From Brumimicrobium mesophilum (GTDB lineage Bacteria > Bacteroidota > Bacteroidia > Flavobacteriales_D > Crocinitomicaceae): DNA of 64,000 nt. The notes beneath the pieces are model-generated. The model did no database searches, was not told the origin of the DNA, and saw only the letters and a program-made list of their open reading frames with translations. The stretch lies in NCBI RefSeq assembly GCF_003025005.1, contig NZ_PVSS01000011.1:62001-126000 (forward strand), written 5' to 3'. The stretch's first letter is position 1. Every line of letters begins with the position of its first letter. This document shows positions 55,879-64,000 of this stretch, one piece after another. A program made the position numbers and the translations under genes.

Positions 55879-56898
55879 ATGAAACAGTTTATAGTTACCC
55901 TTTTTGCAGTTATGATGATTGGTTTTGGTGTAAAATCTCAAAACTATATATATACAGTATCGGCAACCGGCACAGCTGGAACATTGGTTACGACCATAAC
56001 AACTACTGGGTTAGTTAAGACTCCTAATGGTGGAGGATGTGTATTGAATATGATTTATAATACAGAGGTTAAGTTTTTTAATCACTCAGGAGTAGAGTTG
56101 TCACTAGGTGACCCAGGGGTTCCTCCTATCTATACTTTGCAAGGTACTTTTAGATGTAATACCCCACCTAATTCAGCATTGAAAACAAGTTTTTTCCAGA
56201 TTCCAAATAATTTAGGGACTACTACAAATAATCTTTCTTCAACATTTTCCATTGATGATTTGGCTTCGTGTGCGTCATTAACATTGGATAATGTGAATTG
56301 TCATACAATACGATTTCAAATACACTTCCCTGGTTTTAATAATACTAATTATAATGTTAATGGTACTTCAACTCTCCCAATTGAACTTATCACATTTGAC
56401 GCATACAAAAAAGACCGTTCGGTTGAATTGGCTTGGAAAACAGCAAGTGAGTTAAACAACGATTACTTTACTATTGAAAGATCTGTAGAGGGGAAATCTT
56501 GGGAATTTCTTAAAACAGTAAAAGGTGCTGGAAACAGTTCTGAAATTTCTGAATATACAGTAATTGACGATTCACCTTATGCTGGAGTTTCGTACTATAG
56601 ATTAAAGCAAACAGATTACGATGGGACAACTGAAACTTTCAATATCGTTTCTGTAGAGCAAAACGATGTTAAAGAATTACAAGCTTACCCTAATCCAGTT
56701 TTAAATAGGGTAACTATTTTAGGAGTAAATTCTGATAAAGAATTGAGGGTTTTCAATACCGTAGGTGTGGAAATAACAGGGAATATAGTTATTACAAACT
56801 CTCCTTCAAAGAAGACTTTTATAGATATGAGTCAGTTGCCAAAAGGGATGTATTTTATAGTGAACGGAGACGAAAGTTTAAAAGTGCTGAAACAATAG
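55879..56898 (+). CDS. T9SS-exported cargo protein, paralogue 2
   Basis: A 339-residue secreted protein with signal peptide (KQFIVTLFAVMMIGFGVKSQ), a divergent N-terminal beta-rich domain (about 21-165) with conserved cysteines (GGGCVLNM, FRCNTPP, ASCASL, NCHTI), then the shared LPIELITFDAYKKDRSVEL module, the Ig-like segment and the T9SS sorting domain (LQAYPNPVLNRVTI...SLKVLKQ). The C-terminal half matches paralogues 1 and 3 closely. Its promoter is a full consensus. It was clearly produced by tandem duplication followed by divergence of the N-terminal domain. Confidence 0.82.
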   Translation: MKQFIVTLFAVMMIGFGVKSQNYIYTVSATGTAGTLVTTITTTGLVKTPNGGGCVLNMIYNTEVKFFNHSGVELSLGDPGVPPIYTLQGTFRCNTPPNSALKTSFFQIPNNLGTTTNNLSSTFSIDDLASCASLTLDNVNCHTIRFQIHFPGFNNTNYNVNGTSTLPIELITFDAYKKDRSVELAWKTASELNNDYFTIERSVEGKSWEFLKTVKGAGNSSEISEYTVIDDSPYAGVSYYRLKQTDYDGTTETFNIVSVEQNDVKELQAYPNPVLNRVTILGVNSDKELRVFNTVGVEITGNIVITNSPSKKTFIDMSQLPKGMYFIVNGDESLKVLKQ

Positions 56899-57123
56899 TT
56901 TTATCAATTCTCAAAATGTAGTTTCATCCGAATTCCATTTTATTTATTAGTAATCTAAGGTTTATTAAGTAATTCGTCGATTGTAACCATATGTTTGCCT
57001 AGTGATAATACACGTTTAAATTTTAATGTTTCAGTTGAAATGGTTCTTTGCGATTTCTTGAATGTCGTTAGTCTAAAGATTTCATGTCTTAATGGGTTAA
57101 AAAGCTGTGTTTATCGTTATTTG

Positions 57124-57153
57124 TTGTTTTGTTAATTTCTTAATGTAATTTTG
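57124..57153 (+). promoter_or_regulatory. Promoter of T9SS paralogue 3 (TTG-N19-TAATTTTG)
   Basis: TTG (57124-57126), 19 bases, TAATTTTG (57146-57153), 30 bases before the ATG. The same layout, and a similar spacer (TTTTGTTAATTTCTTAATG), as the promoter of paralogue 2, so the promoter was duplicated with the gene. Confidence 0.8.
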
Positions 57154-57183
57154 TCATTGTTTTAATAAAAAATAGTAGACAGA

Positions 57184-58173
57184 ATGAAACGATATATAGT
57201 TGCGTTTTTTGCAGTTATGATGATTGGTTTTGGGGTTAAAGGACAAAATTATTTTTTCACAACATCCATAGTTGCTCCAAATGGTATAACAGTTGTATTT
57301 GAATTGGAAACCACAGGAATAGTTATCGTTCCTAATAGTAGTGGAAATTGTAATTTTGATATCACATATGATTATTCTGTAAAGTTTTATGATGGAGGAG
57401 TAGAAGTAAATACTAATTTGCCTGAAGTCACTTTTTATGATTATCGCTTTTTATGTGGAAGTGAAACTAATTATTTACCATCATTGGCGCCTGGCGAATC
57501 ATCTGGAGTAACTTATGGATCTATAGAAGTTGTGGGAGTTACAGCATGTAATAATCTAACTCTGGCCACGGCATCATGTAACAAGTTGAGATTTAATATT
57601 AGTGTGGATGGTTTGGCTATTGATACAACTTTAACAGGTACCTCTCCACTCCCAATTGAACTTATCAATTTCGACGCATACAAAAAAGATCGTCAAGTAG
57701 AGCTTTCATGGAAAACAGCAAGTGAGTTAAACAACGATTACTTTACTATTGAAAAATCTGTAGAGGGAAAATCTTGGGAATTTCTTAAAACACTAAATGG
57801 AGCCGGAAACAGTTCTCAAATTTCTGAATATACAGTAACTGACGATTCACCTTATGCAGGAGTTTCGTACTATAGATTAAAGCAAACAGATTACGATGGG
57901 GCAACTGAAACTTTCAATATCGTTTCTGTTGAACAAAACGATGTAGAAGAGTTACAAGCTTATCCAAATCCTGTTTCACATACAGCAACTATTCTTGGAA
58001 TAAATAATGATCAGGAAGTAAGAATTTTTAACACCGTTGGAGTTGAGGTGACCGGTAAAGTAATTATTACCAGTTCTCCTTCAAAGAAAACTTTTGTTGA
58101 CATGAATCAATTGCCGAAAGGGATTTACTTTATTGAGAATGGGAAGGGGTGTGTTAAATTGCTGAAAGAATGA
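57184..58173 (+). CDS. T9SS-exported cargo protein, paralogue 3
   Basis: A 329-residue secreted protein: signal peptide (KRYIVAFFAVMMIGFGVKGQ), N-terminal beta-rich domain with cysteines (GNCNFDITYDYSVKFYDG, FLCGSET, TACNNL, ASCNKL), the LPIELINFDAYKKDRQVEL module, the Ig-like segment and a T9SS sorting domain (LQAYPNPVSHTATI...CVKLLKE). The C-terminal half is almost identical to paralogue 2 at the DNA level over long stretches, suggesting recent duplication or gene conversion; the N-terminal domain differs. Function unknown. Confidence 0.82.
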   Translation: MKRYIVAFFAVMMIGFGVKGQNYFFTTSIVAPNGITVVFELETTGIVIVPNSSGNCNFDITYDYSVKFYDGGVEVNTNLPEVTFYDYRFLCGSETNYLPSLAPGESSGVTYGSIEVVGVTACNNLTLATASCNKLRFNISVDGLAIDTTLTGTSPLPIELINFDAYKKDRQVELSWKTASELNNDYFTIEKSVEGKSWEFLKTLNGAGNSSQISEYTVTDDSPYAGVSYYRLKQTDYDGATETFNIVSVEQNDVEELQAYPNPVSHTATILGINNDQEVRIFNTVGVEVTGKVIITSSPSKKTFVDMNQLPKGIYFIENGKGCVKLLKE

Positions 58174-58235
58174 TGAGTTATGAATGATATATTTCTCACT
58201 TTTTGGGTATTCATCTTCCAAAACTCATTATTAAT

Positions 58236-61200
58236 TTATGGCATCACCTTAGAAACCATATCCAAAGCTACATTAATATCCTTAACGTCATTAAAAACCA
58301 ACCTCAACTTATCGTTTTTCTGATTCATCTTCACTCCCTTAGGATTCGTCTGAATGTAATTTAAAACTGCCGTAAAAACTGGACTTTGGTAATAAATATG
58401 AGCTGGATTTTCAGTGAAATATCCAATCATTTTTTCAGATTTGATAATTAATTTCGTGAAACCTACTTCTTGGGCTTTTCTCCTTAATCTAATCGATTGT
58501 AATAAATCTTCAACTACCGCTGGAATTGGTCCAAAGCGGTCGGCCAATTGTGTTTCGAATAACTTTAATTCTTCCTCCGTGTTTAAATTATCCAATTCTT
58601 GATAAAGTGAAAGTCGCTCCGAAACATTGTTAACGTAATCATCTGGAATTCTGATTTCCATGTCCGTTTCTAAAACACATTCTTGAACAAAGGTTTGATA
58701 GCTATCGCTGTTTCTATTTTCGAATAAATCCTTGAATTCAGATTGACGTAATTCATCGATGGCTTCGTTTAAGATTTTTTGATACATGTCGAAACCAATG
58801 TCAGCAATAAATCCAGATTGTTCTCCACCAAGTAAATTTCCAGCCCCTCGAATATCTAGGTCTTTCATAGCGATACTGAATCCTGCACCTAAATCGGAGA
58901 ATTGAACCAAGGCATTCAATCGTTTTTGCGCTTCTGATGTCAACATGTTATAGCGCGGCGCAATTAAATAACAGAATCCTTTTTTGGTAGATCTTCCAAC
59001 TCGTCCACGCAATTGGTGCAAGTCACTCAATCCAAAATTATTGGCCATGTTGATGATGATAGTATTCGCATTAGAAATATCAATTCCTGATTCAATAATC
59101 GTTGTAGCCAATAAAACATCGTATTCATGATCGATGAAGTCCATCATGACTTTTTCCAACTTTTTCCCATCCATCTGACCATGTCCTATTCCAACACGAA
59201 CACCTGGACAAAGTCGTTGAATCATTCCAGAAATTTCTTGTATGTTTTCTAGTCTGTTATGCACGAAATAAACTTGACCACCTCGACTTACTTCGTAAGA
59301 AATAGCATCTCGGATTACTTCTTCATCAAATTCTACAATTTCAGTAAGAACAGGTTGACGATTTGGAGGAGGCGTATTAATTATACTTAAATCTCGAGCT
59401 CCCATTAAAGAAAATTGTAAAGTTCTAGGGATTGGTGTGGCTGTTAATGTTAAAGTGTCAACAGTAGCTTTTAAAGTTTTTAGTTTGTCTTTTACTGAAA
59501 CTCCGAATTTTTGCTCTTCATCAATAATGATTAATCCAAGGTCCTTGAATTTAACATTTTTACTCGCAATTTTATGTGTACCAATCAGGATGTCAATTTT
59601 TCCTTCCGTTAAATCTTTTAAAGTTTCATTGGTTTGTTTCGTGGTTTTAAATCGATTTACATAATCAACTCTCACCGGGAAATCTTTCAATCTTTCTTTA
59701 AAACTTCTGTAATGCTGAAGAGAAAGAATTGTTGTTGGAACTAAAATTGCAACTTGTTTTCCGTCTGTAGCGGCTTTAAATGCTGCCCGAACGGCAATTT
59801 CTGTTTTTCCAAACCCAACATCACCACAAATCAAGCGATCCATAGGTGTGTCTTTTTCCATGTCCTCTTTTACAGCCTCTGTTGCTTTTAGTTGGTCTGG
59901 CGTGTCTTCATAGATAAAAGATGCTTCTAGTTCATTTTGCAAATAAGTATCTGGAGTGTATGCATAGCCAGGCTGACTCTTTCTCTTGGCGTACAGTTGA
60001 ATTAAGTCGAAAGCAATTTCCTTAATTTTCTTCTTGGTTTTGTTTTTCAACTTCGCCCAAGTTTGTGTACCCAATTTATTCATGGAAGGCGCCGTTCCAT
60101 CTTTCCCCGTGAATTTTGAAATGCGGTGCAAAGAGTGAATTGAAACATACAAAACATCATTGTCTTTATATACAAGTCGAATAGTTTCCTGCGGTTTCCC
60201 GTTCACATCAATGGTTTCAAGGCCACTAAAACGACCAACTCCATGGTCAATATGCGTTACATAATCTCCTTTTTGTAAATTGTGTAATTCTTTTAATGTT
60301 AACGCTTGCTTAGCTTGCCGAAACCCTTCTTTTAATCTGAATCTATTGTAACGTTCGAATATTTGATGATCTGTATAACACACCAATTTTAATTCTTCAT
60401 TGATAAAACCTTCGTGAATTCCTGTATTTATTGGAGTAAATTCAACTTCAGCTTGAATATCTTTAAAAATATCGAGCAATCTTTCAATTTGCTTTGGCTG
60501 ATTCGAAAAAATGAGGTTTTTAAATCCTAATTTCTTGCGTTGCTTCAAATCTTCTGTCAATAAATCAAAATTCTTATTGAAAGCAGGTTGTCCTTTATCT
60601 GTAAATTGAATTAAAGTAGCGTCTTTATTGGTGTAATCTGGTCCCCATTCAATTTGCGAAAACAATTGAATTTCTTTCTCTAAATCTGTAGGATGAAAAT
60701 ACAATTCTGAAGGTGGAGTATGTTTTGCTCCGGTATCGGGCAATTCATTGAAAATATGTGCAGCTTTTTTATATTCAGCTTCTAGTTGACCTTTTATTTC
60801 TTTGTAGGAGCTTATCCAAATCGTTGTGTCTTTTCCTACGAATGAAAGAAAACTTCCATTTTCTGTATGGTCCAAACTCAACTGAATATTAGGAACAATA
60901 TGAAAAAACGCATGTTCCTTTAAAGAAAGTTGTGTTACAGGGTCAAAAGTTCGGATAGTTTCTATTTCATCTCCAAAAAACTCTAATCTAAAAGGTTGGT
61001 CATTCGAATAAGAGAAAATATCTACAATTCCACCACGTATCGAAAATTGACCAGGTTCATAAACGAAATCAACGATGTGGAATTCGTGTTCCATCAAAAA
61101 TTCGGTTAAAAATTCGATATCATAATCTTCACCTTTTTCAACTTTAAAAGAATTTGTTGAAAGTTTTTGTTTTGTGGGCACCCGTTCAAAAAGTGCTTTT

Positions 61201-61580
61201 GGATAAGTAACAATCCAGGAATTTGGAGATTTCGTGACTTTATCTAGTGCTTCGGCTCTTCCCACAACATTTGCGTTGTCAGTTTCCTCCAATTTATATG
61301 GAACTTTGTAAGAAGCAGGATAAAAGACCACACGGTCGTCGTCCTCGAAAATTCCCTGTAAATCATTTAAGAAATAAGCTGCTTCTTCTTTATCTTGAAG
61401 AATAAAAAGGTGGTGTCCTGGTACTTGCTCAGCAACAGAACTAGCGTTGAAAGCCTTGCTAGCTCCTACAACTCCTTTCCATTGAATTTTCGTAGGACGT
61501 TTTTGTAATTTATCAATTGTAGAAATTACTCCACTCGATTTTTTAAATTCTGCTTTTACCGTCTTTATTGTCATATTCAT
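58236..61580 (-). CDS. mfd: Transcription-repair coupling factor
   Basis: A 1114-residue DNA translocase that removes stalled RNA polymerase and recruits UvrA to template-strand lesions. The UvrB-homology region is N-terminal, followed by the RNA-polymerase-interacting (CarD-like) domain (QKGDYVTHIDHGVGRFSGLE), then the RecG-like helicase with Walker A ICGDVGFGKTEIAVRAA, Walker B IIDEEQKFGV and the motif TLTATPIPRTL. Motif VI is seen in QLRGRVGRS, and the C-terminal TRCF domain ends the protein. The start is at 61580, next to a TTG-N21-TAACTTTG promoter. Secure. Confidence 0.97.
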   Translation of the reverse strand: MNMTIKTVKAEFKKSSGVISTIDKLQKRPTKIQWKGVVGASKAFNASSVAEQVPGHHLFILQDKEEAAYFLNDLQGIFEDDDRVVFYPASYKVPYKLEETDNANVVGRAEALDKVTKSPNSWIVTYPKALFERVPTKQKLSTNSFKVEKGEDYDIEFLTEFLMEHEFHIVDFVYEPGQFSIRGGIVDIFSYSNDQPFRLEFFGDEIETIRTFDPVTQLSLKEHAFFHIVPNIQLSLDHTENGSFLSFVGKDTTIWISSYKEIKGQLEAEYKKAAHIFNELPDTGAKHTPPSELYFHPTDLEKEIQLFSQIEWGPDYTNKDATLIQFTDKGQPAFNKNFDLLTEDLKQRKKLGFKNLIFSNQPKQIERLLDIFKDIQAEVEFTPINTGIHEGFINEELKLVCYTDHQIFERYNRFRLKEGFRQAKQALTLKELHNLQKGDYVTHIDHGVGRFSGLETIDVNGKPQETIRLVYKDNDVLYVSIHSLHRISKFTGKDGTAPSMNKLGTQTWAKLKNKTKKKIKEIAFDLIQLYAKRKSQPGYAYTPDTYLQNELEASFIYEDTPDQLKATEAVKEDMEKDTPMDRLICGDVGFGKTEIAVRAAFKAATDGKQVAILVPTTILSLQHYRSFKERLKDFPVRVDYVNRFKTTKQTNETLKDLTEGKIDILIGTHKIASKNVKFKDLGLIIIDEEQKFGVSVKDKLKTLKATVDTLTLTATPIPRTLQFSLMGARDLSIINTPPPNRQPVLTEIVEFDEEVIRDAISYEVSRGGQVYFVHNRLENIQEISGMIQRLCPGVRVGIGHGQMDGKKLEKVMMDFIDHEYDVLLATTIIESGIDISNANTIIINMANNFGLSDLHQLRGRVGRSTKKGFCYLIAPRYNMLTSEAQKRLNALVQFSDLGAGFSIAMKDLDIRGAGNLLGGEQSGFIADIGFDMYQKILNEAIDELRQSEFKDLFENRNSDSYQTFVQECVLETDMEIRIPDDYVNNVSERLSLYQELDNLNTEEELKLFETQLADRFGPIPAVVEDLLQSIRLRRKAQEVGFTKLIIKSEKMIGYFTENPAHIYYQSPVFTAVLNYIQTNPKGVKMNQKNDKLRLVFNDVKDINVALDMVSKVMP

Positions 61581-61592
61581 TTATTGGAAGTA

Positions 61593-61624
61593 CAAAGTTA
61601 AACTATCTGTTGTTTAAATTCCAA
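61593..61624 (-). promoter_or_regulatory. Promoter of mfd (TTG-N21-TAACTTTG)
   Basis: On the minus strand TTG (complement of 61622-61624), 21 bases, TAACTTTG (complement of 61593-61600). The predicted transcription start lies only a few bases before the mfd ATG at 61580. Confidence 0.65.
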
Positions 61625-62289
61625 TTTGGAGTATTTCTAAAAAATTAAATTGGAATTTCATAAATGTATTTCAGAAACATAGGATAGAATTTTAAGGGTA
61701 TTTTTGTTTATACATTTTTCAAGATTCTGTTCAACTAGAAAGATGTATTTCTTAAATGTAGAAATTAAGTTCGGAATATTCCTTCCTTAAGATGGAGGCA
61801 GAGCGGAGGAATTTCATTAACTCCACTCCTAAAACCCACATTCAAAAATTTTTGAAGAGCAACCCTGGACCTTGAATATTCTATAGTAAAAGCAAAATCG
61901 ATTTATCATTTATTTAGCTTGCCACTTATATTATCAATTTTATCAACACCAAAAACAATTTGTTTTTGGATTTATTAACAATTGATGTTGATATGTAATT
62001 TTGAAGTCTTATTAACAAAAATATCTCGATGAATTGAACCAAGAATTTCGGTAAATTCCTTTGTAGATGTGTGTTTCCAAATTGAAGATTATTTTAAGAA
62101 CTTTAAGAGTAGATAATAAATGTTTATAACTAAAGATGATTTTTATTTTCGTTCTTAAATTGTCAATTAAAGTTCCTAATTTTAACCCAGATTTGAAAAT
62201 AAAAGGTGCTTATTCAGATGCCTTTTTATCATTTCTGTTCAGAATCGAAGAAGACAATAAAATTATATAACTTTTAAATACATAGAAAT
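61625..62289. other. Long intergenic region between divergent mfd and nrdJ
   Basis: About 665 bases with no supported gene. It contains a perfect palindrome TTCAAAAATTTTTGAA (61841-61856), the short palindrome GGAATATTCC (61773-61782), and a nested stem-loop at 61941-61993: outer stem TATCAACA/TGTTGATA around an inner hairpin CCAAAAACA-ATT-TGTTTTTGG. I found no cobalamin-riboswitch box and no clear TAnnTTTG element for nrdJ. The nested stem may be a leader structure or an upstream terminator. Confidence 0.55.
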
Positions 62290-64000
62290 ATGAGCGACGG
62301 ATTGGCACTAAAAACTCAGGAAACCAAGGACTTAAAAAGCTACTCTCAGGAGGAGGTTTTGAAATCTGCAATTGATTATTTCAAAGGAGATACTTTAGCA
62401 GGTGAGGTCTGGATGAAAAAATATGCGTTGAAAGATGCGATGGGGAATCTTTATGAAAGAACTCCGGATGAAATGCACAAACGTATCTCAAGTGAGTTTG
62501 CCAGAATGGAAGCAAAATATCCAAATCCGATTAGCGAACAAGAGATTTATGATGCAATTAAAGACTTTAAATACATCATACCTCAAGGAAGTCCAATGGC
62601 TGGAATTGGAAACAATTTTCAGTATGTTTCTATCTCAAATTGTTTCGTTATTGGAAATGAAAAAGATGAAGATTCTTACGGTGGAATTCTAAAATTGGAT
62701 CAAGAGTTGGTTCAATTAATGAAAAGAAGAGCTGGTGTTGGTGTTGATTTATCATTTGTTCGTCCAAGTGGTTCTCCTGTCCAAAATTCAGCTTTAACTG
62801 CCACTGGAGTTGTTCCTTTTATGGAGCGTTTCTCTAATTCTACAAGAGAAGTTGCTCAGGGCGGAAGAAGAGGTGCTTTAATGGAATCAATTGCAATAGA
62901 TCACCCAGATTCTGAAGCGTTTATAGATGCCAAAACTATAGCAGGAAAAGTTACCGGTGCCAATGTTTCTGTTAAAATTTCTGACGATTTCATGAAAACG
63001 GCTTTAACTGGTGGTGATTATACACTAACATACCCAGTTAAATCTAAGAATCCAACCTTCACTAAAACTGTTGATGCTAAGCATTTATGGGGGAAAATAG
63101 TTCACAATGCTTGGGCATCTGCTGAACCAGGAATTCTTTTTTGGGACACTTTGATTAATGAATCAATTCCAGATTGTTATGCGGATTTAGGTTTCGAAAC
63201 TGTGTCTACAAATCCATGTGGTGAGATTCCATTGTGTCCAAATGACTCTTGTCGTTTATTAGCACTTAACCTTTATTCATACGTAAATAATCCATTTACT
63301 GACGAAGCTGAATTTGATTTCGAATTATTCGATAAACACGTAATTTTAGCACAACGTTTAATGGATGATTTGATCGATTTAGAACTTGAAAAAGTAAATA
63401 AAATCATCAATAAAATTAAAAATGATCCTGAATCAGAAGCAGTAAAAACAACTGAATTGAATTTATGGACAAGCATTCGTGAGAAATGTGAACAAGGTCG
63501 TAGAACAGGATTAGGAATTACTGCTGAAGGAGATATGTTAGCAGCGCTTAATATTTGCTACGGTACAGATGAATCAAACGATTTCTCTGATAAACTACAC
63601 ATGAGATTGAAGCACGGTGCATTCATGTCTTCAAGCATTATGGCTGAAGAAAGAGGTGCTTTCCCAATCTGGGATGCAAAACGTGAGGAGAATAATCCTT
63701 TCATGTTACGTATTAAAGAAGAAAATCCTGCGCTTTATGAAAGATTGCAAGTGCACGGAAGAAGAAATATAGCATTATTGACAATTGCACCAACTGGTTC
63801 AGTTTCAATTTTAACGCAAACTACTTCAGGTATTGAACCAGCATTTATGGTTTCTTACATGAGAAGAAGAAAAATCAATCCAGATGATGTTGGAGCAACA
63901 ATTGATTTCGTTGACGAGGTAGGAGATTCATGGCAAGAATACCCAGTATTCCACCATAAATTCGAAACTTATTTAATCGCGAAGGGATACAATATGGACG
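62290..64000 (+). CDS. nrdJ: Ribonucleotide reductase, class II (adenosylcobalamin-dependent), 5' part
   Basis: Reduces ribonucleotides to deoxyribonucleotides using a cobalamin-derived radical. The frame opens at ATG 62290 and is still open at the window end (570 codons seen), so the gene is partial. There is no N-terminal ATP-cone. Diagnostic text: ISNCFVIGNE with the first redox cysteine, RRAGVGVDLSFVRPSGSPV, AQGGRRGALM, and the active-site loop TNPCGEIPL with Cys and Glu, as in class II rather than class I enzymes (which have NLCxEI). Also HGRRNIALLTIAPTGSVSIL. The cell must therefore obtain or make B12. It is divergent from mfd with a long leader. Confidence 0.93.
   Translation, partial: MSDGLALKTQETKDLKSYSQEEVLKSAIDYFKGDTLAGEVWMKKYALKDAMGNLYERTPDEMHKRISSEFARMEAKYPNPISEQEIYDAIKDFKYIIPQGSPMAGIGNNFQYVSISNCFVIGNEKDEDSYGGILKLDQELVQLMKRRAGVGVDLSFVRPSGSPVQNSALTATGVVPFMERFSNSTREVAQGGRRGALMESIAIDHPDSEAFIDAKTIAGKVTGANVSVKISDDFMKTALTGGDYTLTYPVKSKNPTFTKTVDAKHLWGKIVHNAWASAEPGILFWDTLINESIPDCYADLGFETVSTNPCGEIPLCPNDSCRLLALNLYSYVNNPFTDEAEFDFELFDKHVILAQRLMDDLIDLELEKVNKIINKIKNDPESEAVKTTELNLWTSIREKCEQGRRTGLGITAEGDMLAALNICYGTDESNDFSDKLHMRLKHGAFMSSSIMAEERGAFPIWDAKREENNPFMLRIKEENPALYERLQVHGRRNIALLTIAPTGSVSILTQTTSGIEPAFMVSYMRRRKINPDDVGATIDFVDEVGDSWQEYPVFHHKFETYLIAKGYNMD

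Noticed and set aside
61792-61875. 27-codon frame (MEAERRNFINSTPKTH...) upstream of nrdJ
   Set aside because: Too short, no promoter or terminator, and it contains the 61841 palindrome; likely chance.
61625-62289. Cobalamin riboswitch before nrdJ
   Set aside because: I looked for a GCCACTG-type B12 box and the usual paired helices and did not find them; only short AT-rich stems are present.

Overview
The window is a stretch of a low-GC Bacteroidetes chromosome, most likely of the order Flavobacteriales (a Fluviicola/Crocinitomicaceae-like genome is my guess, not proven). The evidence is consistent across the window. Secreted proteins carry type IX secretion (T9SS) C-terminal sorting domains, MurF and alanine racemase are fused, and starts lack Shine-Dalgarno sequences. 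Several genes have the flavobacterial promoter TTG-N19-TAnnTTTG. I saw no tRNA, rRNA, CRISPR array, transposase, integrase or prophage.

Layout. 1-9.8 kb: the 3' end of leuS, bioY, a membrane glycosyltransferase, a DsbA-like oxidoreductase, a universal stress protein, two small lipoproteins, ywbE, a tRNA-dihydrouridine synthase and asparagine synthetase. 9.9-21 kb: the murF-alr fusion coupled to tdk, lysS, a secreted M43 metalloprotease, a TlpA-type thioredoxin, fumC and an overlooked 53-residue membrane protein. 21-31.4 kb: an overlapping minus-strand operon (dut, sugar nucleotidyltransferase, TPR protein, DUF4292 lipoprotein, EnvC-like protein), then carbonic anhydrase framed by palindromes, a DUF1624 membrane acyltransferase-like protein, a polysaccharide flippase and tadA. 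31.5-42.3 kb: galE with an outer-membrane protein, a bestrophin, a non-coding tandem array of 214-bp units, monomeric NADP-isocitrate dehydrogenase, the 5-oxoprolinase operon pxpABC, rlmN, DUF983 and thioredoxin. 42.7-52.7 kb: a 1455-residue outer-membrane protein with about ten Ig-like repeats, a sodium:solute symporter, a TIGR01777 epimerase, and a plus-strand rhodanese-like plus three-gene carotenoid cluster. 52.8-64 kb: three consecutive tail-less SSB paralogues, three tandem T9SS cargo paralogues with constant C-termini and divergent N-termini, mfd, and the 5' part of a class II (B12-dependent) ribonucleotide reductase.

Most genes are housekeeping. The accessory interest lies in the SSB triplet, the T9SS paralogue array, the 214-bp repeat array, the giant repeat protein, several near-perfect or perfect palindromes placed like operators, and a degenerate LytM protein. 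None of these is shown to be a new system by sequence alone. Several start codons differ from the longest possible reading frame (asnB, galE, rlmN, the symporter, the EnvC-like protein, the TlpA-like protein and some small genes); the reasons are given in each entry.
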